32,973 nucleotides of DNA from Okeania hirsuta (GCF_003838195.1 NZ_RCBY01000069.1:1-32973); one strand, 5' to 3'. Positions 1 to 8,720 are shown, numbered from the stretch's first letter. The notes: a model not told the origin generated them from the sequence alone. A program made the numbers and translations.

Positions 1-43
1 TACTTTTGAATTTCAAATGACTATCACAGGTAAGATAGCTGTA

Positions 44-1168
44 TTACTTTTGACTTTTGACTTTTGACTTTTGACTTTCAAGAAGCGATCGCAACTTTAG
101 CCAAGCATATTCTTGCCACCAACCGACTATTCCATTAGGTAATATTGTCACGACTAATAAAAATAACGCACCTTGAAAAAATAACCAGATTTGGGGAAAT
201 TGTTCGCTTAAAAAAGTACGTCCGAAATTAACTAATAATGTACCAATAATTGCACCGACTAAAGTTCCTCTACCTCCTACGGCAACCCAAATAACCATTT
301 CAATTGAAAAAGCTACTTCCATATAACTAGGGGTAACAATACCACTTTGAACTGTATATAATGCTCCAGAAATTCCGGCAATGGCACCAGAAATAGCAAA
401 TACTAAAACTTTAAATTCGGTGGGATTATATCCAGAAAATCTTACTCTAGTTTCATCATCTCTAATGGCAATTAATAGACGACCAAATCTACCACTGGTT
501 AGCCAACTACAAATTAAATAAGTGGCGATTAGACTAATAATTGTTACTTCATAAAATATTAATTGTGCTTGGTCAGACCCTGCTAAAATACCGAAAAATT
601 TTTCTGTGTCTGTTTTTAAACCGTTTGTACCGTTGATTAATTTTTGTTGACCGTTGAAAAAGTTAAAAAATACAAGTAAAGCTGCTTGAGTAAGGATGGA
701 AAAGTAGACTCCTTTAATTCGATTTTTAAATACTAGATAACCGAGAATTGCTGCCACAATAGCAGGGAAAATTATAATTGCTAAAATTGTGAGAGGAAAG
801 GAGTGAAAAGGCTGCCAAAATAGGGGAAGTTTTTCTACACCATAAAGAGTGAAAAATTCTGGTAATTCTCCTTCTGACAATTGTAGTTTGAGGTGCATTG
901 CTAAGGCATAACCTCCTAATGCAAAAAATATGCCATGACCTAAACTTAATAAGCCAGTATAACCCCAGATTAAATCTATGCCTAAAGCCACAATTGCTAG
1001 AGAGATAAAACGCCCTAATAATTTTAGTCTAAATCCTGGTAAAGTTAATGGCATTATGATGGCAAAGATTAAAGTTATTGCTGTTATTATGCCGATTTTA
1101 ATTAATAATTTATGATGTTGATTTTTGATCATATTTGGGGAATAAGGAATATGGAGAATAGTAGACAT
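44..1168 (-). CDS. urtC: Urea ABC transporter permease UrtC
   Basis: One of the two inner-membrane permease subunits of the UrtABCDE urea importer, LivM-like branched-chain amino acid permease family. The 374-residue protein has about eight to ten hydrophobic segments. It carries the family signature around residues 60-85 (DLIWGYTGLLSLGHG) and a cytoplasmic loop rich in I/R/D (IRDDETRVRFSGYN) followed by AISGAIAGISGALY. Length fits the family. The start may be the first Met or Met13 (MIKNQ), since the first 12 residues look unconserved. The C-terminus (SQKSKVKSQK) is encoded entirely by a 7-bp tandem repeat, so the native stop has been replaced. The gene is 2.7 kb downstream of urtB rather than adjacent, with marC between. 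urtD and urtE are expected to the left of the window. Confidence 0.93.
   Translation of the reverse strand: MSTILHIPYSPNMIKNQHHKLLIKIGIITAITLIFAIIMPLTLPGFRLKLLGRFISLAIVALGIDLIWGYTGLLSLGHGIFFALGGYALAMHLKLQLSEGELPEFFTLYGVEKLPLFWQPFHSFPLTILAIIIFPAIVAAILGYLVFKNRIKGVYFSILTQAALLVFFNFFNGQQKLINGTNGLKTDTEKFFGILAGSDQAQLIFYEVTIISLIATYLICSWLTSGRFGRLLIAIRDDETRVRFSGYNPTEFKVLVFAISGAIAGISGALYTVQSGIVTPSYMEVAFSIEMVIWVAVGGRGTLVGAIIGTLLVNFGRTFLSEQFPQIWLFFQGALFLLVVTILPNGIVGWWQEYAWLKLRSLLESQKSKVKSQK
46..82. repeat. Short tandem repeat (TTTTGAC)n over the urtC 3' end
   Basis: About five copies of a 7-bp unit ACTTTTG lie in tandem, of the short tandemly repeated repetitive type common in filamentous cyanobacteria. 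On the minus strand it encodes the last residues and the stop of UrtC. The 7-bp period cycles through all three frames, which gives the S-Q-K-S-K-V-K-S-Q-K tail. Confidence 0.85.
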
Positions 1169-1373
1169 ATACAGTTAATTTAGTGCAAAATTTGTAGTAG
1201 ATCGTTTCATCTTATACCAAATCTGATGAGAGTAAGGAGATATTCACAAAATTCAAAATCTTCGCCTGATAAAGATTTGAATATTTAGGTAATACCAAGC
1301 GTTATAAATGTTTGCTACAAGATGTGGCGATCGCTTTCTTTGTCTGATAACTAATGTTATTTGTTTAGTTTTT

Positions 1374-1388
1374 GGAGGAAAAATTATT
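1374..1388 (+). promoter_or_regulatory. Shine-Dalgarno and ATT codon deciding the DUF6888-like start
   Basis: GGAGG at 1374-1378 sits 7 nt before an ATT codon at 1386. The codons that follow (PTQAQLLQ) are where proteins of this family normally begin after Met. The in-frame ATG at 1308 lies before a stretch with no family resemblance that contains a HIP1 octamer. The simplest reading is that an ATG has become ATT. Confidence 0.55.
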
Positions 1389-1556
1389 CCTACACAAGCA
1401 CAACTCTTACAATGTTATATCCTATCTTGTTGGGTAACAAAATTTTATTTACCAATTAACTTGATAAGATTAGATGAGCATAGTAAGAATATATTTATGT
1501 TAATTGAGGAAGATATTGAGATTCAAATTCAACCTAATGGTGAATGGAGCAAATGA
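1386..1556 (+). CDS. Small DUF6888-like protein, start codon apparently ATT
   Basis: A protein of about 56 residues: PTQAQLLQCYILSCWV, then LPINLIRLDEH, IFMLIEEDIEIQI and PNGEW. This resembles a family of 55-60-residue cyanobacterial proteins (DUF6888 as I recall it) that sits beside a DUF6887 partner. Function is unknown; the pairing suggests a two-gene module, possibly toxin-antitoxin-like, which is inference. An in-frame ATG at 1308 exists, but the Shine-Dalgarno at 1374 and the family length favour 1386, where the codon is ATT. The stop overlaps the ATG of the next gene (ATGA at 1553-1556), so the two were translationally coupled. The pair runs opposite to the flanking urt and marC genes. 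Confidence 0.55.
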   Translation: MPTQAQLLQCYILSCWVTKFYLPINLIRLDEHSKNIFMLIEEDIEIQIQPNGEWSK

Positions 1557-1782
1557 ATAAAAAACCTGATTTTAAAACTATGACTTCTCAAGAGTTAAAA
1601 ATTATGTTTTATCTAATCAAGATGATGAAGAGGCTTTTTCTGCTTACATTTATCAAGTAAATCAAAGGAAAGATAGAGTAGTTTATCCACCTTTAAAATC
1701 ATTAGAATATATGGATAAATATCCCGAAGTTATTGAACGAATGCGTCAGTATTCCAGGAATAATTTTTGGAAAAATACTTGA
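1553..1782 (+). pseudogene. DUF6887-like small protein with a 1-bp deletion
   Basis: The first frame gives MNKKPDFKTMTSQELKIM and then goes astray. The next frame continues LSNQDDEEAFSAYIYQVNQ, then PPLKSLEYMDKYPEVIERM, to a TGA at 1780-1782. Restoring one T near 1602 (AAAATTATG to AAAATTTATG) gives the continuous sequence SQELKIYVLSNQDDEEAF. That matches the usual pattern of the DUF6887-like partner (MSxxELxxYVLxHRDDxEAF). The restored protein would be 76 residues. It starts by a 4-bp overlap with the upstream DUF6888-like gene. Function is unknown. A sequencing error is possible, but the upstream partner also seems to have lost its start codon. Confidence 0.6.
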
Positions 1783-1913
1783 TTTTTTTGTTTTGGTTTT
1801 TCTTTTGGAATCATAGAGCGATCGCCTTCTTTTCAGTTATCAATTATCAGTAGTCTAGTAAGGTGGGTTACATTTCATTAATGCACCCTACTGAATTTGA
1901 TATTATTTCTTGG

Positions 1914-2813
1914 TTAGGATGTCAAAAGCGATCGAATTACTAAAACTTCCATTCTAATGGCTGTAAATATCCAGGTAATACCTAGAGAAAGCTGAACCAT
2001 TCCTAACACCAGTCCTACAACTTTGAGAATTGATGGCTTCAACACCTTGAGAATTTGACGGGCATAAAGCATACTTAATAGGTTGAGTACCATAATCACC
2101 ATTAACAATCCCAAAACCAAAACTTCATGGCCTATTACTTTCTTCAGAATGGACATGATGAGCATAACTATGGCAATTCCATAGGGGGTTAAGATTGTAG
2201 GAAAAATTAGGGGAGTAACAACTAAATCAAGGGATGGATTTTCTGGAGAAGATGGAGGGGGAGCAGCCGAGCCATACTGAGTCATTATGATTCCTAGTGA
2301 GACTAAAAACAGCACAATTCCTGCTGCCATCATTAGAGCAGAAATAGGGATTCCATATTTGTCCACTATTTCTATACCGACAAGGGAAATCAACATCACA
2401 ACTAAGGTCGAAATCCAAAACCCACGAAATGCCATTTTCTTTCGGAGTGTATCATCAGCATTAGCAGTCAGACTCACAAAAATAGGTACAATTTTGAGTG
2501 GCCCAAGAGTCAAAAAGAAGATAGTGAAGACAGAAGAAATACTTCCTTTCCTAGCCTTACTGATATATTCGCGTATAAGTGTTGTACCATCCACATCTTG
2601 AATAATTGCCTCATCTGTTTTTTTGCTGGCTTCTGAAGGTTGTAAAGTTTGCGCTAACATTACACTATCTCCTGGCGAGGCTGTTGCCATTGGGGTAGGG
2701 GAGGAGGTAAATATCATCAGCAGGTTACAAACTACCACCACAAAAATGATCAAGCGGGAGACGACTGCCCTGAAGGTACTGAGAAGTTGTTGTATTTGTC
2801 TACATTGTCTCAT
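1914..2813 (-). CDS. MarC-family integral membrane protein with N-terminal extension
   Basis: Residues about 95-299 form the MarC/UPF0056 domain: five to six membrane segments, with the family motif TLGPLKIVPIFVSLTA near residue 101 and a second half containing TPLIFPTILTPYGIA. MarC proteins are usually 200-220 residues. This one has about 90 extra at the N-terminus: a basic start, a hydrophobic segment (LIIFVVVVCNLLMIF, possible signal peptide or anchor) and a polar linker (QPSEASKKTDEAIIQDVDG). Its transport role is unknown; the family was once linked to multiple antibiotic resistance, later doubted. It lies between urtB and urtC on the same strand, but with gaps of about 750 bp and 1 kb, so it is probably not part of a functional urt operon. 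Confidence 0.85.
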   Translation of the reverse strand: MRQCRQIQQLLSTFRAVVSRLIIFVVVVCNLLMIFTSSPTPMATASPGDSVMLAQTLQPSEASKKTDEAIIQDVDGTTLIREYISKARKGSISSVFTIFFLTLGPLKIVPIFVSLTANADDTLRKKMAFRGFWISTLVVMLISLVGIEIVDKYGIPISALMMAAGIVLFLVSLGIIMTQYGSAAPPPSSPENPSLDLVVTPLIFPTILTPYGIAIVMLIMSILKKVIGHEVLVLGLLMVIMVLNLLSMLYARQILKVLKPSILKVVGLVLGMVQLSLGITWIFTAIRMEVLVIRSLLTS

Positions 2814-3365
2814 AAGTTTTTTTATTATAACTAACGTTTCTTTTTTATATTGAGAGTATCACAGGGAATATCATACTTAATTGATAAGTTCAGTAGTAGA
2901 CTGACACAGCTAAAACGGCGTTGGTAAATCAAGAGATGAAACTTTAAGAGTAATCTGTTTCTGATACCTCTAAATATCTAACCAGAGTAAGTGATGGTAT
3001 CACCCCTAGTAGAAAATCATCTTACCAATTACCAACGCCTAAAACTGTGCAATAGATTTTTGTTTCTAGGTGTCTCGATCTCCCCATCCCCCCCACCTCC
3101 CATCTCTCATCTAAATTTAATCCACGTCAACAAGAATGGTCTCATCATTTTTAATGGAGTTCTTACGGGACAAAAATTGAAGGTATAACTGCTGTTAGTC
3201 GAGCTACAGTTACAGCTTTAAGAACTAATAATCCGGTAGAGTTGCTGCTAGAAAACTTTGGGTAGCTGTTGGTTGGCATCCTCCTTTAGATTAGACCTTT
3301 TCAACAATCAAAAATAATATCAATTATTATCTATTAAGTTATCAATAAAGTTCCATAGTTTTGAG
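2814..3365. other. Gene-free stretch with an inverted repeat
   Basis: No convincing gene. GGCGTTGGTAA at 2917-2927 is matched by its exact complement TTACCAACGCC at 3029-3039, bounding a 123-bp segment that could be a small non-autonomous element. A frame at 3164-3265 reads YGTKIEGITAVSRATVTAL and stops; it is slightly reminiscent of an FMN-binding-domain motif but too short to name. Confidence 0.45.
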
Positions 3366-3830
3366 GTAAGCATTCAGCTATTAGCAGTTAGCAGTCAGCT
3401 CCTAGCAATAAAAATGAATGAAGCCAGCGTTTTTTTAACTTCTACTAAATTTTCAGGCGTTGCTGAGTGGTAATGATTTTGAGATTAACTTTGGGCACAA
3501 AACATCAGTTTTTCAATTTTACCTTCAGCTAATAGACATCTCCAAGAATCAAAAATCAATATCTATATCCCAAAGGAATTATCAATTCTTTACCCCTATA
3601 GCAAAGCTGCCTACTCCCTACTCCCTATGGGTGGAGTAGATGTCTAATTATCATTACATTTAAGCAACGCCAATTTTCAACCATAAATCTGAGTTATTAA
3701 ACCATATAATTTGTGGCAGGAAATTATAGATGTATCTCAAAAGCTGTTAACGTTAGCGTTAGCGAAGCTCCTCTGAAAGAGGCAGCTCCTCTGAAAGAGG
3801 CTAGCTGTTAGCTGACTGCTGAATGCTTAC
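3366..3830. mobile_element. MITE-like element, family A (TIR GTAAGCATTCAGC), 465 bp
   Basis: The left end GTAAGCATTCAGC (3366-3378) and the right end GCTGAATGCTTAC (3818-3830) are perfect 13-bp inverted repeats. Each continues inward into degenerate CAGCTATTAG/CAGTCAGCT repeats. The inside is non-coding and carries two copies of AGCTCCTCTGAAAGAGG near 3769-3800. It also has a segment around 3530-3560 (agacatctccaagaatcaaa) resembling sequence at 13258-13280 and, inverted, at 19770-19785. No transposase is present. No clear target duplication at this copy. Confidence 0.7.
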
Positions 3831-3851
3831 CATTAGCTTCTTTATCAATTA

Positions 3852-5009
3852 TCAATTATCCATTCGACCTTTTTGTGGAAATAGTCCTGCTGGTTTAACT
3901 TGTAAAAAGACAATAATTAAAGCAAATACTGTTACTTTTGCCATGCTGGTAGTTGCCAAAAAATTGAAGAAGTCAGTCAAAAATTTTAGACTTTCTATAT
4001 TTCCCAAAATTAAAGCTATAGTTCCTGAACCAATTAAATAATTTGTAATGCCAATTCCCATAGCAGCAATAACAGTACCAAATAAATTACCTACTCCACC
4101 AACGACTACTACCATAAAAGCATCTACTATATAATTTTGCCCTGTATTTGGACCGACTGAACCTAATAAAGTAATTGCGCAACCAGCAATTCCAGCTAAC
4201 CCCGAACCCAAAGAGAATGTAATAGCATCAACCCGGTCTGTTGGAATACCCAAACAAGCACTCATGCTTCTATTTTGAGTGACAGCTTTAATTCTTAAAC
4301 CCCAATTTGATTTATTCAAAAATAAGTAAATACCTAGCAAACTTATAGCAGTTAATATAATGATAAAAATCCGAGAATAGGGTAATTGAAACTCACCAAT
4401 AGGTAATCCACCTTGTAACCAAACAGGAGCAGTAACATCAACATTTCTAGAACTAAACCAAGGTTTGGTTAATCCAGGACTTGTCAATAAAAATCCCAAA
4501 GTAGTAGCGATCGCTAAAGACAGGAAACAAATAATTGCTATTGCTAAATTTTTAATTTTTTCCCAATCATAGCGACGTTTTTTGAGGAAGTAAAGACTGC
4601 CAAAATAAAACAGACAAAAAACTGTTATGCCAATAATTAAGACTCCATTTACACTGCGGACAAATTGACGCAAAATCAGACTAACTCCCCAAGTTGCTAA
4701 TAGAGTTTCTAAAGGTCTGCCATAGAGAAAACGTATCACCCCTTTTTCTAAAATTAAACCAGCGATCGCTACGACTATAAAGGCAATAGGAATGGCGAAA
4801 AAAATATAAATATTAGAAATAGGTTCACCTATGCTATTACAAATATTTTGAACTACGAAAGTAGTATAAGCACCTAACATCATTAATTCACCATGAGCTA
4901 AGTTAATTACTCCCATTAGTCCAAAAATAATGGCTAATCCTAGAGCGACAATTAGTAAGACTGAACCAATACTTATACCGTTAAATATGGCGATTAATAA
5001 TTCTTGCAT
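3852..5009 (-). CDS. urtB: Urea ABC transporter permease UrtB
   Basis: Second membrane subunit of the urea importer, LivH-like, 385 residues, the usual length. It begins MQELLIAIFNGISIGSVLLI and carries the family signature GLMGVINLAHGELMMLGAY near residues 30-48, LETLLATWGVSLILRQ near 100, and ALGSGLAGIAG-type sequence (LGSGLAGIAGCAITLLGSVG) after the EAA-like loop LRIKAVTQNRSMSACLGI. About eight to nine membrane segments. The C-terminus LQVKPAGLFPQKGR is typical of UrtB. No clear Shine-Dalgarno precedes the start; a purine-rich tandem repeat on the plus strand lies directly upstream. It is separated from urtA by about 770 bp of repeats, unlike the compact urtABCDE clusters known in other cyanobacteria. 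Confidence 0.94.
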   Translation of the reverse strand: MQELLIAIFNGISIGSVLLIVALGLAIIFGLMGVINLAHGELMMLGAYTTFVVQNICNSIGEPISNIYIFFAIPIAFIVVAIAGLILEKGVIRFLYGRPLETLLATWGVSLILRQFVRSVNGVLIIGITVFCLFYFGSLYFLKKRRYDWEKIKNLAIAIICFLSLAIATTLGFLLTSPGLTKPWFSSRNVDVTAPVWLQGGLPIGEFQLPYSRIFIIILTAISLLGIYLFLNKSNWGLRIKAVTQNRSMSACLGIPTDRVDAITFSLGSGLAGIAGCAITLLGSVGPNTGQNYIVDAFMVVVVGGVGNLFGTVIAAMGIGITNYLIGSGTIALILGNIESLKFLTDFFNFLATTSMAKVTVFALIIVFLQVKPAGLFPQKGRMDN

Positions 5010-5030
5010 TTTAATTAAGGTAAGGAAGAG

Positions 5031-5077
5031 GGAAGAAGGAAGAAGGAAGAAGGAAGAGATAAGAGGGAAGAAGGGAA
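5031..5077. repeat. GGAAGAA-type tandem repeat in the urtB leader
   Basis: A run of GGAAGAA/GGAAGAG units is almost pure purine on the plus strand. On the transcribed sense of urtB the leader is therefore pure pyrimidine just ahead of the start codon, with no ribosome-binding purine tract. A shorter piece of the same kind is near 5346-5364. Confidence 0.8.
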
Positions 5078-5079
5078 AA

Positions 5080-5342
5080 TAAAATCAGGTAAATAATGAC
5101 AAGATATTAGTCAGTTATCGGATCAAACGGAGCCACTTCTAATCAGAAATTTCCAGCTTTCCTTTTTTTCCGTTTTTTTTGATAATTACTCCAGAATTAT
5201 AAATAGGAAAAAGACAACAATAAATCAAGGCAAATAATGATATAGATAGGTCATTTCTCGGATTAAACAGATGAAACCGAGCCACTTCTAATCAGAAATT
5301 TCCAGCTTTTATTTTCTTCCGTTATGATAATTATTCCAGAAT
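5080..5342. repeat. Imperfect direct repeat of about 115 bp between urtA and urtB
   Basis: Copy 1 is about 5080-5197 and copy 2 about 5220-5342. Both share AAATAATGA, then GAGCCACTTCTAATCAGAAA, TTTCCAGCTTT and GATAATTA-TCCAGAAT. The phrase 'gccacttcta...cagaaattt' also resembles the start of the 83-bp units at 13988-14462, so this may be a dispersed family. Confidence 0.75.
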
Positions 5343-5644
5343 CAGAAAGAAAGAAGAAGGAAGAATAAATTTAATAGTCATCAATTAGAATTAAAGGAAT
5401 TTTCAAGTTGAGAAAGTAGAAGTTTTTAGGATTTTTCGCGAATAATTAAAGTTGAACACCTCTTCTTAGCTGCGCCACTATCTGTCGCCCTACAAAGAGA
5501 GAAAATTATTTTAGTCAATCATATCAATTTTCAGGAAAGGTAATAGTTAATTATTAATTATTAATTTTTTGGCTAACACTTAACAAAGAGCAGGGAATAA
5601 AGTAAATAATTAATATTAAACTCAACTTTACCATCCGAGAAAGC
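5343..5644. other. Gene-free stretch between urtA and urtB
   Basis: AT-rich and non-coding in all frames as far as I can see. It contains a TTAATTATTAATTATTAATT run near 5547-5565 and nothing else I can support. Confidence 0.5.
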
Positions 5645-5683
5645 GCTGTAATTAGTGAGCTATTTAGACCAACTAATTACAGC
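5645..5683 (-). terminator. 12-bp perfect hairpin just downstream of urtA
   Basis: GCTGTAATTAGT (5645-5656) pairs exactly with ACTAATTACAGC (5672-5683) across a 15-nt loop, 100 nt after the urtA stop in the direction of transcription. There is no strong U-tract, so it may be an RNA-stabilising stem or attenuator that raises urtA message over urtB, rather than a classical terminator. That role is inference. Confidence 0.5.
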
Positions 5684-5782
5684 ACACAAAATTAGATATT
5701 TTGTAGAAACATTAAACCTACATATTTATCCACCACTCGTACAAAATTCTACTCTAATTTCTGACTTATAGCCAAAGACTTA

Positions 5783-7060
5783 TTATATCTTGTATTTACC
5801 ACCTTTATTAGGGTCACTCCAGTCACAAGCAAACCCCTTAGTTGCTGGAACAAATTGATTCCAAGGTATAGGTTTAATAGCTCCTTCAGTAGACCAAACT
5901 ATATTAAATAAACCATCATCACGAACTTGACCTATTCTCACAGTTTTAGAAATATGATGATTAGCATTCATAGTAACCAAACCTTCAGGAGCATCAAAAG
6001 TTTGTCCGATAGCTGCCATCCTTACCGCATCTAAATTATCAGTAGTACCAGCTTTTTCCACTGCTTGTTTCCAAAGATAAACCATAATATAAGCAGCTTC
6101 CATCGGGTCATTTGTTACTCGGTCTGCACCATATTTTGCCTTAAAATCTGCCACCCATTTTTTATTAGCTTCTGTCTCAACAGTTTGGAAATAATTCCAA
6201 GCAGCATAATGACCTATAAGAAACTCCTTACCAATTTGTCTAACTTCTTCCTCAGCAATACTCACCGACATAACTGGATATTGTTCCGGAGTCAGACCAG
6301 CACCTTTCAACTGTTTAAAAAAGGCAACATTACTATCACCATTAAGACTATTAAAAATCACTCCACCATTAGGTAAAGCCTGTTTAATCTTAGTAATAAT
6401 CGGAGTAACTTCCGTATTTCCTAAAGGTAAATAATCTTCACCAACAGTAGTACCACCTTTAGCTTTTAACTGCTCCTTAATAATCGTATTTGCAGTACGA
6501 GGAAAAACATAATCAGAACCAACTAAGAAAAATTCCTTTCCCTTATTTTCTAACAACCAATCTACAGCAGGTTCAATTTGTTGATTAGGAGCAGCACCCG
6601 TGTAAAAAATATTTTTCGAGCATTCTTGACCCTCATATTGCACCGGATACCAAAGCATATGATTCTTAGATTCAAAAACAGGCAAAACAGACTTCCGAGA
6701 AGCAGAAGTCCAACAACCAAAAACAGTAACTACCTGGTCTTGGTCAATAAGTTTATTAGCCTTTTCAGCAAAAGTAGGCCAGTCAGAAGCACCATCTTCT
6801 ACAATTGCTTCTATTTGCTTACCTAATACACCACCAGCAGCATTTATTTCCTCAATAGCTAACTTTTCCGCTTCAACTACCGTAGTTTCGCTAATTGCCA
6901 TTGTGCCACTGAGGGAATGGAGAATACCCACTTTAATTGTGTCAGCCCCAGATGTAGTGTTAGTGTTATTAGCACCACCACAAGCTTTGAGAAAAATACT
7001 CGTACCTAGAGCAGCAGAACTATAAATTAAAAATTTCCTGCGTTCTAATCCTTTAGCCAT
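5783..7060 (-). CDS. urtA: Urea ABC transporter substrate-binding lipoprotein UrtA
   Basis: Periplasmic urea-binding protein, 425 residues, of the type-I periplasmic binding fold. The N-terminus is basic (RRK), then hydrophobic, ending in a lipobox LKAC with the acylated Cys at 27. The mature protein starts with an Asn/Thr-rich linker and then [17 protein letters not shown]. UrtA-typical stretches include [48 protein letters not shown] and [13 protein letters not shown]. These separate it from general branched-chain amino-acid binding proteins. It is first in the urt transcription order. I found no convincing NtcA box (GTA-N8-TAC) in the 240 bp upstream, which instead contains a large imperfect palindrome. 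Confidence 0.95.
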   Translation of the reverse strand: MAKGLERRKFLIYSSAALGTSIFLKACGGANNTNTTSGADTIKVGILHSLSGTMAISETTVVEAEKLAIEEINAAGGVLGKQIEAIVEDGASDWPTFAEKANKLIDQDQVVTVFGCWTSASRKSVLPVFESKNHMLWYPVQYEGQECSKNIFYTGAAPNQQIEPAVDWLLENKGKEFFLVGSDYVFPRTANTIIKEQLKAKGGTTVGEDYLPLGNTEVTPIITKIKQALPNGGVIFNSLNGDSNVAFFKQLKGAGLTPEQYPVMSVSIAEEEVRQIGKEFLIGHYAAWNYFQTVETEANKKWVADFKAKYGADRVTNDPMEAAYIMVYLWKQAVEKAGTTDNLDAVRMAAIGQTFDAPEGLVTMNANHHISKTVRIGQVRDDGLFNIVWSTEGAIKPIPWNQFVPATKGFACDWSDPNKGGKYKI

Positions 7061-7130
7061 AACAAAAATACTTCACTATAATTAATTTCAAACTTAACTT
7101 TACCAGGACTTAGGCACTTTTTAAGTTCCA

Positions 7131-7194
7131 AACACTATATATCTATAACGTTATAGTTTTTTCTCACTAGACTAGATATATAGATAGTGTTTTT
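7131..7194. promoter_or_regulatory. Nested palindromes upstream of urtA
   Basis: CTATAACGTTATAG (7143-7156) is a perfect 14-bp palindrome. Around it, AACACTATATATCTAT on the left is answered imperfectly by ATATATAGATAGTGTT on the right. This lies 70-135 bp upstream of the urtA start and could be an operator or a transcribed hairpin. No regulator can be assigned. Confidence 0.4.
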
Positions 7195-7299
7195 GAGTAA
7201 AACCCTCAGTATAGCCATCATTACTCAATAGTTGTCATTTTTGCCTTCTATTACTTCTTGCTAAGATTAGTTTAACTTTGATTTTAGCGTTGATGAATT

Positions 7300-8048
7300 A
7301 TGAACAAAAACAAATTGATAATTATCTGTTTATCAATAATTATATTAGTTTCAGTAGGGCTGAATTTCCTATTTTTTAGGAGTAGGAATTATTATTTACA
7401 ATTAAACTCTCTACAATTAAATCCACTTGCCATAAAATATTATCCGATTGATACTAATCCCAAAGAGGCTAAAAATCTCAATCAAAAAAAACTATATTTT
7501 TTTTTGGAGATTCTCGTGCCCGTGGTTGGAATTCACCTAAAGGTTTTGATGATTTTAATTTTGTTAATCGAGGAATTTATGGGCAAACTACAGGGCAAGT
7601 TTTAGGAAGATTGAATCAACATCTAAAACCTTTATCTCCGGATATTGTGATAGTTCAAGTTGGTGTGAATGATTTATACAGAATTCCAATATTTCCTGAG
7701 AATAAAGAGATAATTATTTATGACTGTAAATCAAATGTCAAAGAAATTGTCAAGCAATCTCGTCAGCTTGGTGCGGTTGTGATTCTGACAACTATTTTTC
7801 CTATTGCTGAAGTGCCACTTGAGAGAAAACTTTTTTGGTCGCCGGATGTAGAGTTAGCTATTAAGGAAGTGAATGATTTTATTTATTCTTTGGAAAACAA
7901 GGATGTGATAATTTTCGATACAAAAGCGATTTTGGCAAATGAACAAGGAAAAGTTAAGGAAGAATATAGTAGAGATTTTCTTCATCTTAATCGGGCAGGA
8001 TATAAAGCATTCAATGAAAAATTAATGCCTATTTTGAAAAGGTTATAG
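7300..8048 (+). pseudogene. SGNH/GDSL-family hydrolase interrupted by a frameshift at T9
   Basis: The first frame gives a short signal anchor (LIIICLSIIILVSVGLNFLFF). After the homopolymers A8 (7484-7491) and T9 (7497-7505) the correct frame moves: read from 7506, GDSRARGW follows directly. It continues VNRGIYGQTTGQVLGRLNQH, then VQVGVNDLYR and DFLHLNRAGYKAF. These are SGNH block I (GDS, nucleophile Ser), block III (GxND, oxyanion Asn) and block V (DxxH). The restored protein would be about 249 residues, N-terminally anchored and facing the periplasm, probably an esterase or acyl-hydrolase. Either one T is missing or two are extra. Slippage on T9 could also rescue expression. The gene diverges from urtA. 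Confidence 0.75.
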
Positions 8049-8130
8049 ATTTGGTTGAATTTGAATATAGCAATTTTCGTACTGATAAGGTGTAAAATTA
8101 GTTTGTTTTAGCAAAAAAAAATCATAAAAA

Positions 8131-8238
8131 ATCGCCTGTAATTTATCTAAGATTTTTTGATTAGCTGACTGCCATAAACCTCGTTGATTTGCTTCTAATA
8201 ATCTTTCTGCCATATCTCGCAATGCCCAAGGATTTTTT
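8131..8238 (-). pseudogene. Exact 108-bp duplicate of the cobN C-terminal coding segment
   Basis: Base-for-base comparison with 8743-8850 inside cobN shows identity over all 108 positions. On the minus strand it encodes KNPWALRDMAERLLEANQRG, then LWQSANQKILDKLQAI. It has no start and cannot be a gene by itself. Identity implies recent duplication or ongoing gene conversion with the real cobN end. Confidence 0.85.
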
Positions 8239-8359
8239 GAATGAAAAAGTTGGGTAACAATGACAAAATATGACTTGACTTTCTAATAAAATTTTCAACT
8301 ATTTCTGCATACAAATTACTTCTGAATTCTCAATTCATAATTCTCAATTGCTTAAGTGA

Positions 8360-8474
8360 GCGATCGCCTGCAATTTTTCCAACATTTTTTAATTAGCTGA
8401 CTGCCAGAAACCTCGTTGACTTGCTTCTAATAATCTTTCTGCCATATCTCGCAATGCCCAAGAATTTTTTGAAT
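8360..8474 (-). pseudogene. Diverged second copy of the cobN C-terminal segment
   Basis: It aligns with 8741-8850 with about ten substitutions (for example CCAGAAACCTCGTTGACTT against CCATAAACCTCGTTGATTT). A further shared segment, beginning ACTTGACTTTCTAATAAAAT, follows at 8262-8334 after the exact copy and again at 8609-8681 before the true cobN end. The whole interval therefore looks like successive segmental tandem duplications. Confidence 0.75.
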
Positions 8475-8675
8475 GACAAGGTTGGTTCAATAATTAATAA
8501 TTAACAATTAATAATTAATAATTACCTCTTCTTTTTCAGAATAGGATTGTTTAAAAGATTTTTTTTTCTCCTTGAAAGGAGAAGCTTTCCACCTTAATTT
8601 TTCGGCAAAAATGACAAAGTTTGACTTGACTTTCTAATAAAATTTTCAACTATTTATGGGTACAAGTTACTTCTG

Positions 8676-8720
8676 AATTCTGAATTCTGAATTCTAAATT
8701 CTGAATTCTAAATTCTCAAT
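8676..8720. repeat. GAATTCT tandem repeat over the cobN stop
   Basis: Repeated TTCTGAATTCTGAATTCTAA-type units supply the last codons and the stop of cobN. Similar AATTCTCAATTC sequence is at 8324-8348, beside the first duplicated cobN end. Confidence 0.75.

Noticed and set aside
2991-3188. 65-residue open frame
   Set aside because: Low-complexity proline stretch, no ribosome-binding site, and it overlaps an inverted repeat. It does not look like a gene.
3164-3265. Fragment of an FMN-binding domain (GITAVSRATVTAL)
   Set aside because: The resemblance is to one short motif only; without flanking domain sequence it cannot be supported.
6065-6376. Gene on the plus strand opposite urtA
   Set aside because: The frame is open only because of the codon use of urtA on the other strand; it has no start context and no recognisable domain.
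7061-7299. NtcA box in front of urtA
   Set aside because: The nearest match is GTA-N10-TAC at about 7209, two bases too long for GTA-N8-TAC. I do not claim nitrogen control from this sequence.
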